From NCBI RefSeq assembly GCF_020532665.2, contig NZ_JAIWPG020000001.1, forward strand, positions 372,001 through 436,000: a stretch of 64,000 nt of DNA, written 5' to 3'. The DNA is from Lelliottia sp. WAP21 (lineage in GTDB: Bacteria; Pseudomonadota; Gammaproteobacteria; Enterobacterales; Enterobacteriaceae). The translations under genes and the position numbers were made by a program. Within the stretch, counting starts at the first letter, position 1. Every line of letters starts with the position of its first letter. This document shows positions 48,701 through 56,914 of this stretch, piece by piece. Below the pieces are notes generated by a model. It searched no databases and was not told the DNA's origin. It was given only the letters and a program-made list of their open reading frames with translations.

Positions 48701-49968
48701 GCTTTGCCTCCGGGCAGACGCTCACCGATACGGGCCAGCACCTGCTGTTTTAACGTTTCATCACGTAACGCTTCCGTCAGTTCGGCGGCAAACGCGTAGA
48801 TAATCATCTTCTGCGCCGCCTGCTGGCTTATCCCGCGTGAACGCAGATAGAACATCTGTTCATCGTCGATACGCCCCACCGTCGCACCGTGGCTGCATTT
48901 CACATCGTCAGCGTAAATTTCCAGCTGTGGTTTCGTATCCACCTCGGACAATCGGCCCAACAACAGATTATTGTTGGTCATTTGCCCATCCGTCTTAATG
49001 GCGTGTTGCGCCACCTTAATCAAGCCGTTAAAGACCGCGCGGCCCTTGTCGTTAACGATCACTTTATGCATCTGACGGCTATTACAATAGCCCTTATTAT
49101 GCTCAAGCCAGGTTCGGGTGTCGCACACTTCAGACTTCACCGGCATCGCCAGGCTGTTAATACGAAGGGTTGTATTTTCACCGTTCAGCTGCGTACTGGT
49201 GTTATGTCGAAGTACCGCACCGCCCAGCAGGAAGCTGTGGCTGAATGCGGCGGCATCCGCCCCCATCAACAGATCGTTGTGGGCAAAGTGGTGGCTGGCG
49301 GCGTTTTCAAAGGCCAGCTTGATATGGTGTAACTGGGCGTTTGCCGCCACGTTCATCGTCACGCGTGCGCCGGTGAAGTGCGCCAGGTGATTAAGGCTCA
49401 CGTAGTGTTCAATCAGCGTGGCTTCCGCGCCTTCGGCGAGTTCCAGATGGTGGCGATAGTGGGCAGTATTGATCTCAGCCCCGTCGACACCCTGGGTAAT
49501 ATGCAACAGCAGTAAGGGTTTCACAGGGCGCTGATTGCGCTTAACCTGAATATGCGTCACGCCCGCAGAGAGACTTTCCGTTAAATGCAAAAAAACGTCT
49601 GGCTGTACGGGTGCCAGGAGGGCGTGACGATCGTCATTAACCGTGACGTCAAAACCGCTCTCCGCTGTGCTGTCGCTGAGTTCGGGGCGATAGTGACCAT
49701 CGACAAAGACCAGTCTTACTGCATCGATTTCAAGTGCCAGAGCATCACGCTGAGCGGGGCTAACCTTGGCCGGACGGAGGACAAACTCACTGTCGAGCAG
49801 TCCGTCAAGCGGGGTGTATTTCCAGTTTTCATGTTTACGCGTCGGCAGGCCCAGCCGCAACATCTGCTGAAGATGCTGATGGGCGTACTCAGAACGATGT
49901 GCTCCCTGAGCCTCAAACAGGCGGTGCCACTGCTGCAGCGCCTTACTGTTGTTCGGTAAGCCAGCCAT
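48697..49968 (-). CDS. sufD: SufD, Fe-S assembly scaffold component
   Basis: SufD, 423 residues, pairs with SufB and the ATPase SufC in the SufBC2D scaffold complex and is needed for iron acquisition. It has the right-handed beta-helix core and the C-terminal conserved [11 protein letters not shown] and YLRSRGI blocks. The start at 49968 (MAGLPNNSK) matches E. coli; it overlaps the end of sufC by 26 bases. Confidence 0.97.
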   Translation of the reverse strand: MAGLPNNSKALQQWHRLFEAQGAHRSEYAHQHLQQMLRLGLPTRKHENWKYTPLDGLLDSEFVLRPAKVSPAQRDALALEIDAVRLVFVDGHYRPELSDSTAESGFDVTVNDDRHALLAPVQPDVFLHLTESLSAGVTHIQVKRNQRPVKPLLLLHITQGVDGAEINTAHYRHHLELAEGAEATLIEHYVSLNHLAHFTGARVTMNVAANAQLHHIKLAFENAASHHFAHNDLLMGADAAAFSHSFLLGGAVLRHNTSTQLNGENTTLRINSLAMPVKSEVCDTRTWLEHNKGYCNSRQMHKVIVNDKGRAVFNGLIKVAQHAIKTDGQMTNNNLLLGRLSEVDTKPQLEIYADDVKCSHGATVGRIDDEQMFYLRSRGISQQAAQKMIIYAFAAELTEALRDETLKQQVLARIGERLPGGKA

Positions 49969-50689
49969 AGCCCTGCTCCTCCAGTTGTTTGACCAGAGTG
50001 AAATCACCCGACTTAACGATGCGGCCCTGATAGAGCACGTGCACGTAATCCGGTTTGATATAGTCCAGAATGCGCTGGTAGTGCGTCACGATAATGAACG
50101 AACGCGTGCCGTCGCGCAGGGAGTTGACCCCGTCGGCGACAATTTTCAGGGCATCGATATCCAGTCCAGAGTCAGTTTCATCCAGAATACATAAATCGGG
50201 CTCAAGTACCGCCATCTGCAAGATATCGTTACGTTTCTTCTCGCCACCGGAGAAACCGACGTTGACCGAGCGGGTCAACAAATCTTCCGGCATTTTGAGC
50301 AGTTTGATCTTCTCTTCCATCAGATCCTGGAAATCAAAGCGATCCAGCGCCTCTTCTCCACGGTATTTCCGCACCGCGTTCAACGAGGTTTGCAGGAAAA
50401 ACTGGTTGCTGACCCCTGGGATCTCAACCGGATACTGGAACGCCATAAAGATCCCCTCGCCTGCCCTGTCTTCCGGCGACAGTTCGAGTAAATCCTTCCC
50501 TTTAAATTCGACGGACCCGCCGACGACTTCATAATCTTCCCGGCCCGCCAGCGTCGCCGACAGCGTACTTTTACCTGACCCGTTTGGCCCCATAATGGCG
50601 TGCACCTCGCCCGGGCGAACGTCGATGTTCAGCCCACGCAGGATCGCTTTATCTTCCACGCTGACCTGTAAATCTTTGATGCTTAACAT
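49943..50689 (-). CDS. sufC: SufC, Fe-S assembly ATPase
   Basis: SufC, 248 residues, is a soluble ABC-type ATPase driving conformational change in the SufBCD scaffold. Walker A is GPNGSGKSTL, the signature FSGGEKKRNDI and Walker B LCILDETDSGLD. The length equals that of E. coli. It lies 16 bases after sufB. Confidence 0.98.
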   Translation of the reverse strand: MLSIKDLQVSVEDKAILRGLNIDVRPGEVHAIMGPNGSGKSTLSATLAGREDYEVVGGSVEFKGKDLLELSPEDRAGEGIFMAFQYPVEIPGVSNQFFLQTSLNAVRKYRGEEALDRFDFQDLMEEKIKLLKMPEDLLTRSVNVGFSGGEKKRNDILQMAVLEPDLCILDETDSGLDIDALKIVADGVNSLRDGTRSFIIVTHYQRILDYIKPDYVHVLYQGRIVKSGDFTLVKQLEEQGYGWLTEQQ

Positions 50690-50705
50690 GTGTTTTCCTT
50701 AATCC

Positions 50706-52193
50706 TTAACCGACGCTATGTTCCAGGCTTATCGCCAACAGTTTTTGCGCTTCAACGGCAAATTCCAGCGGCAGTTCAGAGAACACGTCTTTACAGAAGC
50801 CGTTTACAATCATCGAAATCGCATCTTCTTCACTGATCCCACGTTGCAGGCAATAGAAGAGCTGATCTTCACCGATGCGCGAGGTGGTCGCTTCGTGCTC
50901 CAGCTGCGCGGAATTGTTTCGACACTCCACGTACGGGAAGGTATGCGCACCACAGTCGGTGCCAATCAACATGGAGTCACACTGGGTAAAGTTGCGGGCG
51001 TTGGTGGCCGTCGGCATGATTTTGACTAACCCGCGGTAGCTGTTCTGGCTATGACCGGCAGAGATCCCTTTCGAAATGATGGTCGATTTCGTGTTCTTAC
51101 CGATATGGATCATTTTGGTGCCGGTATCGGCCTGCTGATGCCCACTGGTCAACGCCACAGAGTAGAACTCACCAATGGAGTTATCCCCGCGCAGAATACA
51201 GCTCGGGTATTTCCAGGTAATGGCTGAACCGGTTTCAGACTGGGTCCAGGACATCTTGCTGTTCTCACCCTCGCAGAGCGCCCGCTTGGTCACAAAGTTC
51301 AGAATACCGCCGGTATTCCCGTCTCCGGGGAACCAGTTTTGCACCGTCGAGTATTTCACCTCGGCGTCTTTATGAATGATGACTTCAACGACCGCGGCAT
51401 GAAGCTGATAGCTATCACGAACCGGTGCCGAACAACCTTCGATATAACTGACGTAGCTGCCTTCATCAGCCACCAGAATCGTCCGTTCAAACTGGCCGGT
51501 TTTTTCGGCATTGATACGGAAGTAGGTGGACAACTCCATCGGACAACGTACGCCTTTCGGGATATAGATAAAGGTCCCGTCAGAGGCCACCGCTGCATTC
51601 AGCGCGGCAAAGAAGTTATCGTTGCTGGGGACAACGGTCCCGATGTATTTTTTCACCAGCTCAGGGTGATCGTGGATCGCCTCGCCGAACGAACAGAAAA
51701 TAATGCCCTGCTCGGCCAGTTTGCCGCGATAGGTCGTCGCCACCGACACGGAGTCAAAAATCGCGTCAACGGCCACTTCACGCCCTTCACGAACGGGCAC
51801 GCCCAGCTGTTCAAACGCGTCTTCCACCTCTTTGCTCAAAAAGGCATTGGTGCCGGTCTGCTGCACAGCCCCCGGTTGAGAGGCACAGGTATCATCACAG
51901 CTGCCGCACGAAGGCGCGGAATAGTAGCTGTAATCCTGATAGTTCAGCTTGTCGTAATGCGCTTTCAGCCAGTGAGGCTCTTCCATTTCAAGCCAGGCGC
52001 GAAACGCACTCAGGCGAAACTCAAGCATCCAGTCCGGTTCATTACGTTTTGCCGAGATCGCCCGAACGACATCCTCGTTGATGCCTTTGGCCAGCTCGTC
52101 GGTTTGCAGCTGTGTGAAGAATCCCTCTTTATAGTTGAGGTGTCCGCCACTCCAGGTGTTGACGTCATCAGTTGCTTCAGTATTACGAGACAT
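50706..52193 (-). CDS. sufB: SufB, Fe-S cluster scaffold
   Basis: SufB, 495 residues, is the main scaffold on which the Suf [4Fe-4S] cluster is built. The start at 52193 ([10 protein letters not shown]) equals that of E. coli; the longer frame overlaps sufA. The CGSCDDTC segment and the C-terminal beta-helix with [17 protein letters not shown] are conserved. It follows sufA by eight bases. Confidence 0.98.
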   Translation of the reverse strand: MSRNTEATDDVNTWSGGHLNYKEGFFTQLQTDELAKGINEDVVRAISAKRNEPDWMLEFRLSAFRAWLEMEEPHWLKAHYDKLNYQDYSYYSAPSCGSCDDTCASQPGAVQQTGTNAFLSKEVEDAFEQLGVPVREGREVAVDAIFDSVSVATTYRGKLAEQGIIFCSFGEAIHDHPELVKKYIGTVVPSNDNFFAALNAAVASDGTFIYIPKGVRCPMELSTYFRINAEKTGQFERTILVADEGSYVSYIEGCSAPVRDSYQLHAAVVEVIIHKDAEVKYSTVQNWFPGDGNTGGILNFVTKRALCEGENSKMSWTQSETGSAITWKYPSCILRGDNSIGEFYSVALTSGHQQADTGTKMIHIGKNTKSTIISKGISAGHSQNSYRGLVKIMPTATNARNFTQCDSMLIGTDCGAHTFPYVECRNNSAQLEHEATTSRIGEDQLFYCLQRGISEEDAISMIVNGFCKDVFSELPLEFAVEAQKLLAISLEHSVG

Positions 52194-52201
52194 AGTACCG
52201 C

Positions 52202-52570
52202 CTATACCCCAAAGCTTTCGCCACAGCCGCATTCGTTCTGCGCTTTCGGGTTATTAAATTTGAATAACTGGTTTAATCCTTCGCGCACATAATCGACTTC
52301 CGTCCCGTCGATAAACGGCATGGCCTGCAATGCGACATAGAGTTTTGCCCCATCGGTTTCAAAAACGAGATCGTCTTTTTCACCTTCCGTTACGGTATCC
52401 AGCACATAGCCAAATCCGGCGCAGCCGGTCTGTTTAACGCCTAAGCGCAGGCCGATAATGTCGGGGTTTTTCGCCATGAGCGCGTGAATATGCGCCGCGG
52501 CGGCGGGCGTAAGAGATAAACCGCGCCATGTGAAATCCGCGGGGTTAAAGGTTTCAGACTGCAATTCCAT
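52202..52570 (-). CDS. sufA: SufA, A-type Fe-S carrier
   Basis: SufA, 122 residues, is an A-type carrier that moves Fe-S clusters from SufBCD to apo-proteins. The three cluster cysteines are in QTGCAGFG and the C-terminal ECGCGESFG. It is the first gene of the suf operon, with a Fur-like box 46 bases upstream. Confidence 0.97.
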   Translation of the reverse strand: MELQSETFNPADFTWRGLSLTPAAAAHIHALMAKNPDIIGLRLGVKQTGCAGFGYVLDTVTEGEKDDLVFETDGAKLYVALQAMPFIDGTEVDYVREGLNQLFKFNNPKAQNECGCGESFGV

Positions 52571-52615
52571 AGGTCCACCTCATCGATTAAGCCACGTTGG
52601 GCATAACACCATGTT

Positions 52616-52634
52616 AGTGATAACGATTATCACT
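52616..52634 (-). promoter_or_regulatory. Fur-like box upstream of sufA
   Basis: AGTGATAAC and ATTATCACT form a 19-base palindrome with one mismatch (52616-52634), containing GATAATCGTTATC on the minus strand, close to the Fur consensus. E. coli sufA is repressed by Fur and activated by IscR and OxyR; I could not place those other sites reliably. Confidence 0.75.
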
Positions 52635-52970
52635 TCAACCCCCTGATAGCAGGGACTTTCGGTTTAACCGCCCTTTTTGGCTACTTTACTTAAGCATAGA
52701 CCCTGCATAGCGAGTGAGCATCGTTGGATGTAAATGTTCAATTGATTGAAAAATAAAACATTAAGGAGGGCTGACAACCGTGACTGGTTGAAATGCAAAT
52801 GATGTATCGAAAATGCCTATTTTTGAAATAGACGCGATGTACGTCTAAGTTAATCACGGTTCGATTTTCGACTGGCTGTCATTTCCAGGAATCCCCTGAA
52901 ACAGGCCGCCAGAATTTGTGATTTCGTCCACAAGTTCTAAGCTTAGGACTGACACAAAAAGGAGAACGTT
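52635..52970. other. Intergenic region between suf and the YqjD/ElaB-like gene
   Basis: These 336 bases carry the outer part of the suf promoter and the promoter of the downstream plus-strand gene. In E. coli the small RNA RydB maps close to sufA, but I cannot identify an equivalent here by eye. No protein gene is evident. Confidence 0.5.
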
Positions 52971-53243
52971 ATGTCATCACATGATTTTGAGAATGAAGCA
53001 GATCGCCTGGCAAACAAAGCCTTCAACAAAGCCGATGAAGTGGCGGGTGAAGCGCAATATCAGTTCGGTGATGCAGTTGATTCACCTAAGCATCAGCTAA
53101 AAGGCGCAGCACGAAAATATGCTGCCAAAGCCTCTGACGTGGCAGACGATGTCTCGGAAAGAGTGCGCGATAACCCACTGACCGGGTTGATGGCCGCTGG
53201 TGCTATCGGGTTGATTATTGGCCTGCTGGTTGGGCGGAAATAA
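52971..53243 (+). CDS. YqjD/ElaB-type DUF883 membrane-anchored protein
   Basis: This 90-residue protein has a charged amphipathic helical region (1-65) and a C-terminal glycine-zipper membrane helix (MAAGAIGLIIGLLVGRK). That layout is typical of the DUF883 family (YqjD, ElaB, YgaM), stationary-phase inner-membrane proteins that bind ribosomes in E. coli. The N-terminal part also recalls CsbD-type stress proteins. AAGGAG precedes the ATG. It is convergent with bluR. Confidence 0.85.
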   Translation: MSSHDFENEADRLANKAFNKADEVAGEAQYQFGDAVDSPKHQLKGAARKYAAKASDVADDVSERVRDNPLTGLMAAGAIGLIIGLLVGRK

Positions 53244-53262
53244 AAGTGGCCCGTAAGGCCAT

Positions 53263-54000
53263 TCAGAACTCTGCACCGTGGAAGGAAACTGCAAATCCTT
53301 GTTCGTGCCAGTGATCTAACTGCTCCTGCTGCCGTGCAGTAGGAGCTTTTCCCGTCCAGACGAAAATTTTTTGTCCGGGGAAAAGTTCAGGACGCGGGGA
53401 ATCAATAGGGTCCGCCAGGACATCAATATGCCATCCTTTCTGTGACAGTCTCGCCGCCTCCAGCCATAAACGGGTCCTGTCTTCACAATCCCAGCCAATC
53501 AATAATGCATCTTTTCCTGGCTTCTTACGCGATTCAACCAACGAGGCCGCTGCTATTTCAATCAGCACGCCATCCAGCATACTGGCCATATGACGAACCG
53601 TATTCTGGTCAAGACTCATTCTCTGACGGACAGGCACCAGAATATTATCAATGAGGGCTTCAAACGAGTGTTCGCGGCGTAATTCCGCAAGACGGGCGCG
53701 TAGCTTGGTCGGGCTGGCATAACGTACAACGAGCATCATCTCTTCCTGAGACGAGGTCCACCCGCTTTGGGTCATCAGGTCTTCCGTTCCGAGCAGGGCT
53801 TTTACCTTACCCACTGAAACGCCGCTTTTCATCAGCCGCTTTATTTCTTCGATACGCAGAATGTCTTCTTCATCGAACTGGCGATGACCGCCTTCACTGC
53901 GCTGAGGTTTAAGCAAACCATAGCGACGTTGCCACGCACGCAGCGTTACGGGGTTGATTCCGCATCGTTCGGCCACTTCGCCGATACTGTAATAGGCCAT
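53263..54000 (-). CDS. bluR: BluR-type MerR-family repressor
   Basis: BluR (YcgE), 245 residues, represses the ycgZ-ymgA-ariR genes and is released by BluF in blue light or cold. The MerR-type helix-turn-helix with wing occupies about residues 1-70 ([21 protein letters not shown]). The C-terminal domain resembles a B12-binding fold but lacks a clear cobalamin DxHxxG motif. The start at 54000 has GGGAG upstream; the longer frame adds 20 residues. It lies downstream of bluF on the same strand. Confidence 0.93.
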   Translation of the reverse strand: MAYYSIGEVAERCGINPVTLRAWQRRYGLLKPQRSEGGHRQFDEEDILRIEEIKRLMKSGVSVGKVKALLGTEDLMTQSGWTSSQEEMMLVVRYASPTKLRARLAELRREHSFEALIDNILVPVRQRMSLDQNTVRHMASMLDGVLIEIAAASLVESRKKPGKDALLIGWDCEDRTRLWLEAARLSQKGWHIDVLADPIDSPRPELFPGQKIFVWTGKAPTARQQEQLDHWHEQGFAVSFHGAEF

Positions 54001-54052
54001 TAACTCCCTCACGCTCAGGACTTCCATACTAAAACTAACTAACCTTATCAGA

Positions 54053-54073
54053 TTGTACAAATGAAATGTATAA
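54053..54073. promoter_or_regulatory. Candidate BluR operator before bluR (N7 arrangement)
   Basis: TTGTACA (54053-54059) and TGTATAA (54067-54073) form an imperfect inverted repeat with a seven-base spacer, 53 bases before bluR. The same half-sites with the same spacer occur before ycgZ. Confidence 0.6.
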
Positions 54074-54133
54074 CTAAGAACCCGGCAGATAACAAGTGTC
54101 TGTTAAGTAAACCGGGCGTCTGTTTACATATTG

Positions 54134-54159
54134 TTGTACAAATTTTACAGCGCGTACAG
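54134..54159. promoter_or_regulatory. Second GTAC half-site pair before bluR
   Basis: TTGTACA (54134-54140) and CGTACAG (54153-54159) are 12 bases apart. The N12 spacing equals that reported for MlrA, a MerR relative of BluR. It lies between bluF and bluR, so it could be the bluR promoter operator. Confidence 0.5.
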
Positions 54160-54187
54160 CTAATCGTGAGGGCGATCGGCTGAGAGA

Positions 54188-55408
54188 TTAAAACTCAAAT
54201 TTCTTTTCAGGCCAGGCAATCGGGGGGATGCCTCCCAGCCGTGGACTGGCAAAAAGATGGCCCTGGAACTCCGAAATCCCGGCAGATTCCAGCCACATCC
54301 ACTCTTCAGCTTTTTCGACACCTACGGCACAAAACTGAATCTCAAGCGAAGAACAGCATTTGATGATGGCCTGAATGATCGCCTGCCGTGGGCCACTTTT
54401 ATGCACATCGGCCACGAGCTCGCGGTTAATTTTAATGCGATCCGGCTGGAACTGCGCCAGCAATAACAATCCGGCAAAACCGGCACCAAAGTGATCAATC
54501 GCCACGCTAATCCCGGCGCTCTTTAACTCTCTGACCGCGCCTTTGAATTCGTTGAGGCGAGATATCACCTCGCTTTCGGTGAATTCAATGATGATTTGCT
54601 CAGGCACCAGCCCGTTCGCCTCAATCTCTCTTAATAAGAAGTTCACCGCCCCCGGCACATTGACCAGCGTCATGGGCAATAAATTCAGGGACAGTGTCTG
54701 GCCCTGCAGCCCAAGCGCACTGGCCATGGATAAGGCAACCTGCTTACTTTTAAGATCGGATTCATATACATCGCAATCGTTCAGGCTGGCAAAATAGTCG
54801 CCCGGTGAGCCGCCGGAGGGGGTACGTACCAGGGCTTCCCACGACACCACGTTCAGGGTGAACGGATCAACAATTGGCTGGAAAGCAAAGCTGCAGTCAG
54901 CCCCTTTCGCGACAACGGCGGGCTGTTGGGAAAACGCGTCTTCCTGGGGGATGAACTCCCACGAATCGCCTGGCGGAATCTCGTAATAGTTCTCTTTTTC
55001 AGTGGCTTCGACGAAAGTGCGGAAAAACTGCAATGCCCGATCGTTATACGCTAGCTGGAAGCGGGTTGTGCCTTTATCCAGCACCTGCTGGAGGACTTCC
55101 TGCCGGTCGTAACGCCGCAGGTCAAAGAGTTCCATCCCCACGTTGCCGAATCGTCTGGACGGCGCATAGTCGTAGAGCAACTCAACCACATTATAGTGGC
55201 GCGCATCCTTGCAAATATGCTGGTAGATAGCCGTCACGCTCTCTTCTGGTCCTTCAAGCAGCTGGAAGAAGTGTGTTCCGTTGAACAATAAAATTCCAGT
55301 GACGTCTGACTGCCGATTGGTGATATTTGCGGCGGCGACCATCTCTTCCAGAGCTTTAACTGGCACGTTCGCGCAGATATGACTGCGGTAAATAATGGTT
55401 GTGAGCAT
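54188..55408 (-). CDS. bluF: BluF-type blue-light sensor with degenerate EAL domain
   Basis: BluF (YcgF), 406 residues, senses blue light through FAD and relieves BluR. The BLUF domain (1-95) keeps Tyr7, Asn31 and Gln49 for the photocycle. The EAL domain (about 150-406) is degenerate: it starts WEALVR but the metal-binding DDFGTG is IDHFGAG and the later EGVE is VGVE, so it should not hydrolyse cyclic di-GMP. The start at 55408 matches E. coli; the frame with 28 more residues is rejected. bluR follows after 187 bases. Confidence 0.94.
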   Translation of the reverse strand: MLTTIIYRSHICANVPVKALEEMVAAANITNRQSDVTGILLFNGTHFFQLLEGPEESVTAIYQHICKDARHYNVVELLYDYAPSRRFGNVGMELFDLRRYDRQEVLQQVLDKGTTRFQLAYNDRALQFFRTFVEATEKENYYEIPPGDSWEFIPQEDAFSQQPAVVAKGADCSFAFQPIVDPFTLNVVSWEALVRTPSGGSPGDYFASLNDCDVYESDLKSKQVALSMASALGLQGQTLSLNLLPMTLVNVPGAVNFLLREIEANGLVPEQIIIEFTESEVISRLNEFKGAVRELKSAGISVAIDHFGAGFAGLLLLAQFQPDRIKINRELVADVHKSGPRQAIIQAIIKCCSSLEIQFCAVGVEKAEEWMWLESAGISEFQGHLFASPRLGGIPPIAWPEKKFEF

Positions 55409-55543
55409 GAGTTCCCAGCGCGTTGATAGTGTGGACCACACGTGCGAAGCAAGGTGGGTATCCCTTGTTATACCATAATCATTGCATAACAAATAATTTA
55501 CAGCTCAAGGATTTAGCGCCCCTTTTGCGGCGATATGACAACC

Positions 55544-55578
55544 TTGTACAACTTTTTTCGTTAACGCATTTTGTACAA
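55544..55578. promoter_or_regulatory. Phased TTGTACAA palindromes between bluF and ycgZ
   Basis: TTGTACAA occurs at 55544-55551 and 55571-55578. Between them TCGTTAA (55558-55564) sits seven bases from each flanking half-site, giving a regular half-site-N7 pattern. BluR is the likely binder. Confidence 0.5.
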
Positions 55579-55667
55579 TATATCTTTGACGTGCCTCTTC
55601 CTAAAAAACGCCGTAAGTCATTGATTAATCCAGTCATAACAACATGACTTAAAAAAAATTCAAAAAA

Positions 55668-55688
55668 CTGTACATTTTTAATGTACAG
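55668..55688. promoter_or_regulatory. Perfect N7 inverted repeat before ycgZ (candidate BluR operator)
   Basis: CTGTACA (55668-55674) and TGTACAG (55682-55688) are exact inverted repeats with a seven-base spacer. A -10-like TATACC lies 14 bases downstream, so the repeat covers the -35 region, a typical place for a MerR-family repressor. Confidence 0.65.
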
Positions 55689-55752
55689 ATTTAGAAAAAA
55701 TGTATACCTTATTTGTAACGTGAGTGATTACAAATTTTTACAGGAGCGAAAC

Positions 55753-55992
55753 ATGCGACAGAACGGATACCAGCTCGATGCCGCCGCTGCCATTGCACAG
55801 TACTTTGATAAAGCGGCCCTGCCCTCGCAGCAGGAAACATTGGGACAAGTGGTGGTCGAAATTCTGCGTGATGGCCGGAGTCTGAATCGCAAGACGCTCT
55901 GTACCAAGCTACTTGGCAGACTCGAAAAGGCCACCGACACGCAGGAGGAGCAACATTATCAGATGCTGATCGGTTTATTGTTCGATCGCTAA
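55753..55992 (+). CDS. ycgZ: YcgZ, small connector protein
   Basis: YcgZ, 79 residues, is the first gene of the BluR-controlled operon. QQETLGQVVVEILRDGRSLNRKTLCTKLL and LIGLLFDR align with E. coli YcgZ. In E. coli these small proteins feed into the Rcs pathway, lower curli and raise colanic acid. The start at 55753 has AGGAG seven bases upstream; the longer frame would cover the operator. Confidence 0.92.
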   Translation: MRQNGYQLDAAAAIAQYFDKAALPSQQETLGQVVVEILRDGRSLNRKTLCTKLLGRLEKATDTQEEQHYQMLIGLLFDR

Positions 55993-56087
55993 GGTTAGCC
56001 AAACAATTAATAGATTTCCTGGGTTGTCGGTCAAAAGAACGAAGGAATGCTCCAGACAAGCGCAACCAGGCGATCAGAGATGCAGTT

Positions 56088-56408
56088 ATGAAGAGAAGTG
56101 ACGTAGACAAATTGATCGACGAGCTTATTGGTGAGGCCGTTCTTTCGCTATTGAAAGAGAACGGCCCCATCAATACGCATGCCCTGGTGCAACGGTTGAG
56201 AAGTATGAAAGCTCATGAAAAGGATCCAGAGCGGCGGGATGCCATTGGGAATGTTATCGCTGAAATTAATAGCGGTGACGGTGGATTTAAGCATTACCGG
56301 GCCGTAACCGAGAGAACGGAGCGAGAGGGATCTCAACGTGTAAAAAGTAACAATGTTGTGCCTCTGTTTAGCACTGGAAAGCCCGTCGATCCAAAGAAAA
56401 TACATTAA
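56088..56408 (+). CDS. ymgA: YmgA-like connector protein
   Basis: This 106-residue protein sits at the ymgA position, 95 bases after ycgZ. The N-terminal half is a helical AriR/YmgA-type domain (DVDKLIDELIGEAVLSLLKENGPINTHAL, then LRSMKAHEKDPERRDAI). It is about 16 residues longer than E. coli YmgA, with a basic C-terminal tail, and the similarity is modest. Its role is presumably regulatory, together with ycgZ and ariR. Confidence 0.8.
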   Translation: MKRSDVDKLIDELIGEAVLSLLKENGPINTHALVQRLRSMKAHEKDPERRDAIGNVIAEINSGDGGFKHYRAVTERTEREGSQRVKSNNVVPLFSTGKPVDPKKIH

Positions 56409-56444
56409 CAGCAACCTGCTACTTAACCATCACGGTGAGAATAA

Positions 56445-56723
56445 ATGAGACAGAATATTCAGGTTCAACCCGAACTACACAACGCCATTTTTGATAGCGC
56501 CCTTTCGGAGTACTTCCGTACAGCAGGCGATCGATTTGCAGATGAATCCGCCATCTTTTCAACGGCGGTACGTTGTGTTCTGGCATCTGAAGGACATCTC
56601 TCGAATAAAGCGATTATCTTGTGGCTGATTCAGGCCCTGGAATCGACGGATGATGTGGTTCAGGCCGATGTCATCCGCAAAACCCTGGAAATTGTGGTCG
56701 GTTACACCATGGATGATATCTAA
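56445..56723 (+). CDS. ariR: AriR (YmgB), biofilm and acid-resistance regulator
   Basis: AriR, 92 residues, is a small all-helical dimeric protein structurally akin to Hha that represses biofilm formation and supports acid resistance in E. coli. NKAIILWLIQALESTDD and KADVIRKTLEIV-type segment VQADVIRKTLEIVVGYT match E. coli AriR closely. It ends the ycgZ-ymgA-ariR operon. Confidence 0.92.
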   Translation: MRQNIQVQPELHNAIFDSALSEYFRTAGDRFADESAIFSTAVRCVLASEGHLSNKAIILWLIQALESTDDVVQADVIRKTLEIVVGYTMDDI

Positions 56724-56747
56724 CCGCTTCTCGTGCGGCTGTTGCTG

Positions 56748-56791
56748 GCGTGTCATCGTCATATGTGACGAACACAATGACGATGACACGC
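56748..56791. promoter_or_regulatory. 15-bp inverted repeat between ariR and the formate dehydrogenase gene
   Basis: GCGTGTCATCGTCAT (56748-56762) is exactly inverted at 56777-56791 around a 14-base loop. It could terminate the ariR transcript. Alternatively its TGTCAT and ATGACA elements resemble FhlA activator sites (TGTCGNNNTGACA), and it lies 70-113 bases before the expected sigma-54 start, a fitting enhancer position. Confidence 0.55.
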
Positions 56792-56834
56792 AGGCTTTCT
56801 CATTGGCTCCTGTTAAATCAACGATTTGAAGAAA

Positions 56835-56850
56835 TGGCATGAATTCTGCT
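56835..56850 (+). promoter_or_regulatory. Sigma-54 promoter of the formate dehydrogenase gene
   Basis: TGGCATGAATTCTGCT has the -24 GG and -12 GC exactly ten bases apart, matching TGGCAC-N5-TTGCW with a few changes. Transcription should start near 56861, leaving a leader of about 54 bases. E. coli fdhF has the same type of promoter, activated by FhlA with formate. Confidence 0.8.
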
Positions 56851-56914
56851 TAGTTCATGTTTTCGAGACTGGTCCTCCAGTTAACCTCTTCATTTCTTAA
56901 CAGGTCTGTTATTG

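Larger units (their letters stand above)
55409..55752. promoter_or_regulatory. Divergent bluF-ycgZ control region
   Basis: These 344 bases separate divergent bluF and ycgZ. They are very A/T-rich at 55540-55740 and contain four GTAC-centred half-sites (at 55544, 55571, 55668 and 55682). A -10-like TATACC lies at 55703-55708 before ycgZ. No gene is evident. Confidence 0.65.

Noticed and set aside
51339..52292. A 317-codon plus-strand frame opposite sufB and sufA
   Set aside because: It is a shadow of sufB/sufA with composition typical of antisense frames and no recognisable domain.
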